Positions 61,569 through 64,000 of a stretch of DNA of 64,000 nt are shown piece by piece. The stretch is from Mesorhizobium sp. GbtcB19 (GTDB taxonomy: Bacteria > Pseudomonadota > Alphaproteobacteria > Rhizobiales > Rhizobiaceae), in NCBI RefSeq assembly GCF_019091085.1, contig NZ_JAGXJY010000001.1:1-64000 (forward strand), in the 5' to 3' direction. Made by a program: the position numbers and the translations under genes. Within the stretch, counting starts at the first letter, position 1. Every line of letters starts with the position of its first letter. The notes under the pieces were generated by a model that searched no databases, was not told the origin of the DNA, and saw nothing but the letters and a program-made list of their open reading frames with translations.

Positions 61569-62564
61569 CTATTGCTGCAGTTCCTGCGGCGGTTCCCGTG
61601 AAGGAACCTTGTATTCCTCGACCTTTTCACCGCGCGTCACGATCACCGTCTTGAATTTCGGCCCCTCCGGCTCCTTCGTCACCGCATTGACGAGCGAGGC
61701 GGCGCTCGCCTCAGCGCTTGCGGCAACCGAACCGCCGAAGGACGAAATGGTGGTCAGCCCGCTCTTGCTGGCGCTGGCATCGGCTGCGGAGCGCAGCGAC
61801 AGCGACAGGGTGCCGACGGTGCGGGCAAGCGCCACTTTCTGCGCGCCTTCGTTGGTCACCTCGAGGGTCACGGAATTGGCGACCTGCGGCTCGGTCTTGC
61901 GCTCGTCCGCGCCCTGCCCGACCGAAAGCACCTTGGCGTCGGAGACGACGATCTCGGACGTGACCGTCGAGCCGGCCGCGCCCTGCGCATTCTTCGAGAC
62001 TTCCTGGATCTCTCCCGCGTCACGCGTCAGCACGACGTCGACCCGGTCTCCCGGCGTGACGAAGCCGCCGACGCCGGCGATCTCATCGGTGCGGATGGTG
62101 ACGGCCCGCATTCCAGGCGACAGCATGTTGGAAAGGGTGGCGCGACCGTTCGGTCCCGACAATTTGGTCAGCAGCACCGGTTCGTTGACCTCGATCGGCG
62201 ACAGCACGACCCGGCTGCCGTCGGCCAGCAGCTTGTCGATCGTCGGGAAGGCGCCTTGCGGCAGCGAATCCTGCGGCCACGGGATCTCGGCCAGTTGCGC
62301 TCGTCCGAGCTCCATGCCGTAGCGCAGCGGCGCTTGAGCCACGACGATGGTCTTGAACTCGACCTTAGGCTGCTGCGGCGCTTCGACCGTGACGACCTTG
62401 ACCTCGGGCTGAGCCTTTGCCTGGCTCTTGACCCAGAAGTCCGCCGCAAAGATCGAGATCGCGCCGAAGACGGCTGCGATACCGATCATGGTTATGGCTC
62501 TGCCCCGCACGATGAAATCCCTGACGCCCGTGGTCTTTTGTTGGTTGGGCCTCACGCTAGGCAT
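61569..62564 (-). CDS. cpaB: Pilus assembly protein CpaB/RcpC
   Basis: This 331-residue protein has an N-terminal membrane helix ('MIGIAAVFGAISIFAADFWV') and a SAF-like domain ('GMELGRAQLAEIPWPQDSLP', 'GMRAVTIRTDEIAGVGGFVTPGDRVDVVL' in parts) as in RcpC/CpaB, which supports the secretin. It is the first gene of the leftward unit, and the divergent parE begins 179 bp away. Confidence 0.92.
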   Translation of the reverse strand: MPSVRPNQQKTTGVRDFIVRGRAITMIGIAAVFGAISIFAADFWVKSQAKAQPEVKVVTVEAPQQPKVEFKTIVVAQAPLRYGMELGRAQLAEIPWPQDSLPQGAFPTIDKLLADGSRVVLSPIEVNEPVLLTKLSGPNGRATLSNMLSPGMRAVTIRTDEIAGVGGFVTPGDRVDVVLTRDAGEIQEVSKNAQGAAGSTVTSEIVVSDAKVLSVGQGADERKTEPQVANSVTLEVTNEGAQKVALARTVGTLSLSLRSAADASASKSGLTTISSFGGSVAASAEASAASLVNAVTKEPEGPKFKTVIVTRGEKVEEYKVPSREPPQELQQ

Positions 62565-62662
62565 TAATGTTAAAGAATAAGGAACGCCGCGCCGCGCGGA
62601 CCGCCCTATTTCGGCCGGCTTGGTTATCGAATGGTTTTAGAATAAGAGACAGTTTGATCCCT

Positions 62663-62677
62663 GAACGGAACAGGAAC
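62663..62677 (+). promoter_or_regulatory. Putative LexA (SOS) box in the cpaB/parE promoter region
   Basis: GAAC-GGAACAG-GAAC is a direct repeat with 7 nt between half-sites, equal to the complement of the alphaproteobacterial LexA consensus GTTC-N7-GTTC. It lies 67 bp before the parE ATG and 99 bp from the cpaB start. The intervening sequence contains a third GAAC. Confidence 0.5.
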
Positions 62678-62743
62678 TCGTTCGCCCGCCAAAAGCGTGG
62701 CAGTATCGAGACGTGATTCGCATTACCGGACGCTAGGCCCAGC

Positions 62744-64000
62744 ATGGACGACAGCAACGACCTCTTCGGCAAGATGGAAAAGCCTGCACAGCCGGTGCGC
62801 GCGCCCTCGCGCCCCGCCGATCCGCTCGTGCAGGCAGCGAAGCGTTCGACCGCCGTCCGCGACGGCAGCGAAGGCTACAGCGCCGCCGACATCGAGGTGC
62901 TGGAGGGGCTAGAGCCGGTGCGCCGGCGTCCAGGCATGTATATCGGCGGCACCGACGACAAGGCGATGCATCACCTGTTCGCCGAGGTCATCGACAATTC
63001 GATGGACGAGGCGGTGGCCGGCCATGCCACCTTCATCGACGTCGAACTCTCCGCCGACGGCTTCCTGACCGTCACCGACAATGGCCGCGGCATTCCGGTC
63101 GATCCGCATCCGAAATTCAAGAAGCCGGCGCTCGAAGTCATCATGACGACGCTGCATTCGGGCGGCAAGTTCGACTCCAAGGTCTATGAGACCTCCGGCG
63201 GCCTGCACGGCGTCGGCGTCTCCGTCGTGAACGCGCTGTCCGACCACCTCGAGGTCGAGGTCGCGCGCGGCCGCCAGCTCTACCGCCAGCGTTTTTCCCG
63301 CGGCGTTCCGGTGAGCGGTCTCGAGCATCTCGGCGAAGTCCACAACCGCCGCGGCACCAGGACGCGCTTCCACCCCGACGAGCAGATCTTCGGCAAGGGT
63401 GCGGCCTTCGAGCCGGCGCGCCTTTACCGCATGACGCGTTCGAAGGCCTATCTGTTCGGCGGCGTCGAGATCCGCTGGACCTGCGATCCGTCGCTGATCA
63501 AGGAAAAGGACCAGACGCCGGCCAAGGCCGAGTTCCATTTTCCTGGCGGCCTCAAGGACTATCTCAAGGCGACGCTGGGCGACGAGTTCCAGGTCACGCG
63601 CGAGGTTTTCGCCGGAAAGAGCGACAAGCAGGGCGGCCACGGTTCCCTGGAATGGGCCGTGACCTGGTTCGGCGGCGACGGGTTCCTCAATTCTTACTGC
63701 AACACCATCCCGACCCCCGAAGGCGGCACGCATGAGGCCGGCTTCCGCAACGTGCTGGCGCGCGGGCTGCGCGCCTACGCCGACCTGATCGGCAACAAGC
63801 GCGCCTCGATCATCACCACCGAGGACGTGATGATCTCGGCCGCCGGCATGCTGTCGGTGTTCATCCGCGAACCGGAGTTCGTCGGCCAGACCAAGGACAG
63901 GCTGGCGACCATCGAGGCGATGCGCATCGTCGAAAACGCCATCCGCGATCCATTCGATCACTGGCTGGCCGACAATCCGCAGGAAGCCTCGAAGCTCTTG
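62744..64000 (+). CDS. parE: DNA topoisomerase IV subunit B (cut by window edge)
   Basis: ParE supplies ATP energy for decatenation of daughter chromosomes. The 419 residues seen start MDDSNDLFGKMEKPAQPV and carry the GHKL ATPase motifs 'RPGMYIGGTDD', 'AEVIDNSMDEA', 'VTDNGRGIPVD' and 'GGLHGVGVSVVNAL', then the start of the transducer domain. The N-terminal extension and sequence fit ParE rather than GyrB. No stop is reached at the right edge. A LexA-type box lies in its promoter region. Confidence 0.93.
   Translation, partial: MDDSNDLFGKMEKPAQPVRAPSRPADPLVQAAKRSTAVRDGSEGYSAADIEVLEGLEPVRRRPGMYIGGTDDKAMHHLFAEVIDNSMDEAVAGHATFIDVELSADGFLTVTDNGRGIPVDPHPKFKKPALEVIMTTLHSGGKFDSKVYETSGGLHGVGVSVVNALSDHLEVEVARGRQLYRQRFSRGVPVSGLEHLGEVHNRRGTRTRFHPDEQIFGKGAAFEPARLYRMTRSKAYLFGGVEIRWTCDPSLIKEKDQTPAKAEFHFPGGLKDYLKATLGDEFQVTREVFAGKSDKQGGHGSLEWAVTWFGGDGFLNSYCNTIPTPEGGTHEAGFRNVLARGLRAYADLIGNKRASIITTEDVMISAAGMLSVFIREPEFVGQTKDRLATIEAMRIVENAIRDPFDHWLADNPQEASKLL

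Noticed and set aside
60040..62322. 760-codon rightward frame antisense to cpaB-cpaC
   Set aside because: The secretin and CpaB proteins on the minus strand are convincing; the antisense product is not.
1..64000. CRISPR arrays, insertion sequences, prophage, rRNA
   Set aside because: No regularly spaced repeats, transposase motifs, phage structural genes or rRNA sequence were seen on either strand.

Overview
The window is a high-GC, gene-dense stretch of an alphaproteobacterial chromosome, most likely a Mesorhizobium-like member of the Hyphomicrobiales (Phyllobacteriaceae). The pointers are a PleD-DivK pair, two alphaproteobacterial LexA-type direct repeats (GTTC-N7-GTTC or its complement), a Tad/Cpa pilus cluster, and an intergenic palindrome of a kind I associate with Mesorhizobium. 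The species call is inference. No insertion sequence, phage gene, CRISPR array, rRNA or intact tRNA was seen.

Left part (1-23.3 kb), mostly housekeeping: glmS (cut by the window edge) and glmU around a small opposite-strand gene; a CcdA-type membrane protein; a secreted repeat-family protein; then a rightward run topA, rnr, DUF983, Nudix, MFS. A stand-alone YqfO/NIF3-C-terminal-type protein and a large TIR-transmembrane-WD40 protein follow, lying between that run and rpmG. Next come pleD and divK (leftward), a DUF3572 and a HAD-like gene, a long secreted protein, a GNAT gene, and dinB with a LexA-type box abutting its start.

Middle (23.3-35.5 kb), a catabolic island of unknown substrate: a leftward set encodes a TIM-barrel-like protein, an AspA/AstE/DoeB-type deacylase, RidA and a PLP-dependent D-amino-acid deaminase-like enzyme. 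An amidohydrolase, a complete ribose-type ABC importer (two permeases, double ATPase, binding protein), a divergent IclR regulator with a nested palindrome in the shared promoter region, and an EamA exporter complete it.

Right part (35.5-64 kb): dnaE, propionyl-CoA carboxylase alpha chain, glutathione-dependent formaldehyde oxidation (adhC, small unknown gene, gfa), several small conserved genes, a cytochrome b561 paired with a Tat-exported molybdopterin protein, and a protein built of TerB-like repeats. A tandem glycine riboswitch precedes gcvT-gcvH-gcvP. A membrane GGDEF protein and a leftward Tad/Cpa cluster (cpaB, cpaC, small lipoprotein, cpaE, cpaF, tadB, tadC, tadD) follow, and parE runs off the right edge. 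The pilin and prepilin peptidase genes needed by the Tad machine are not in the window.
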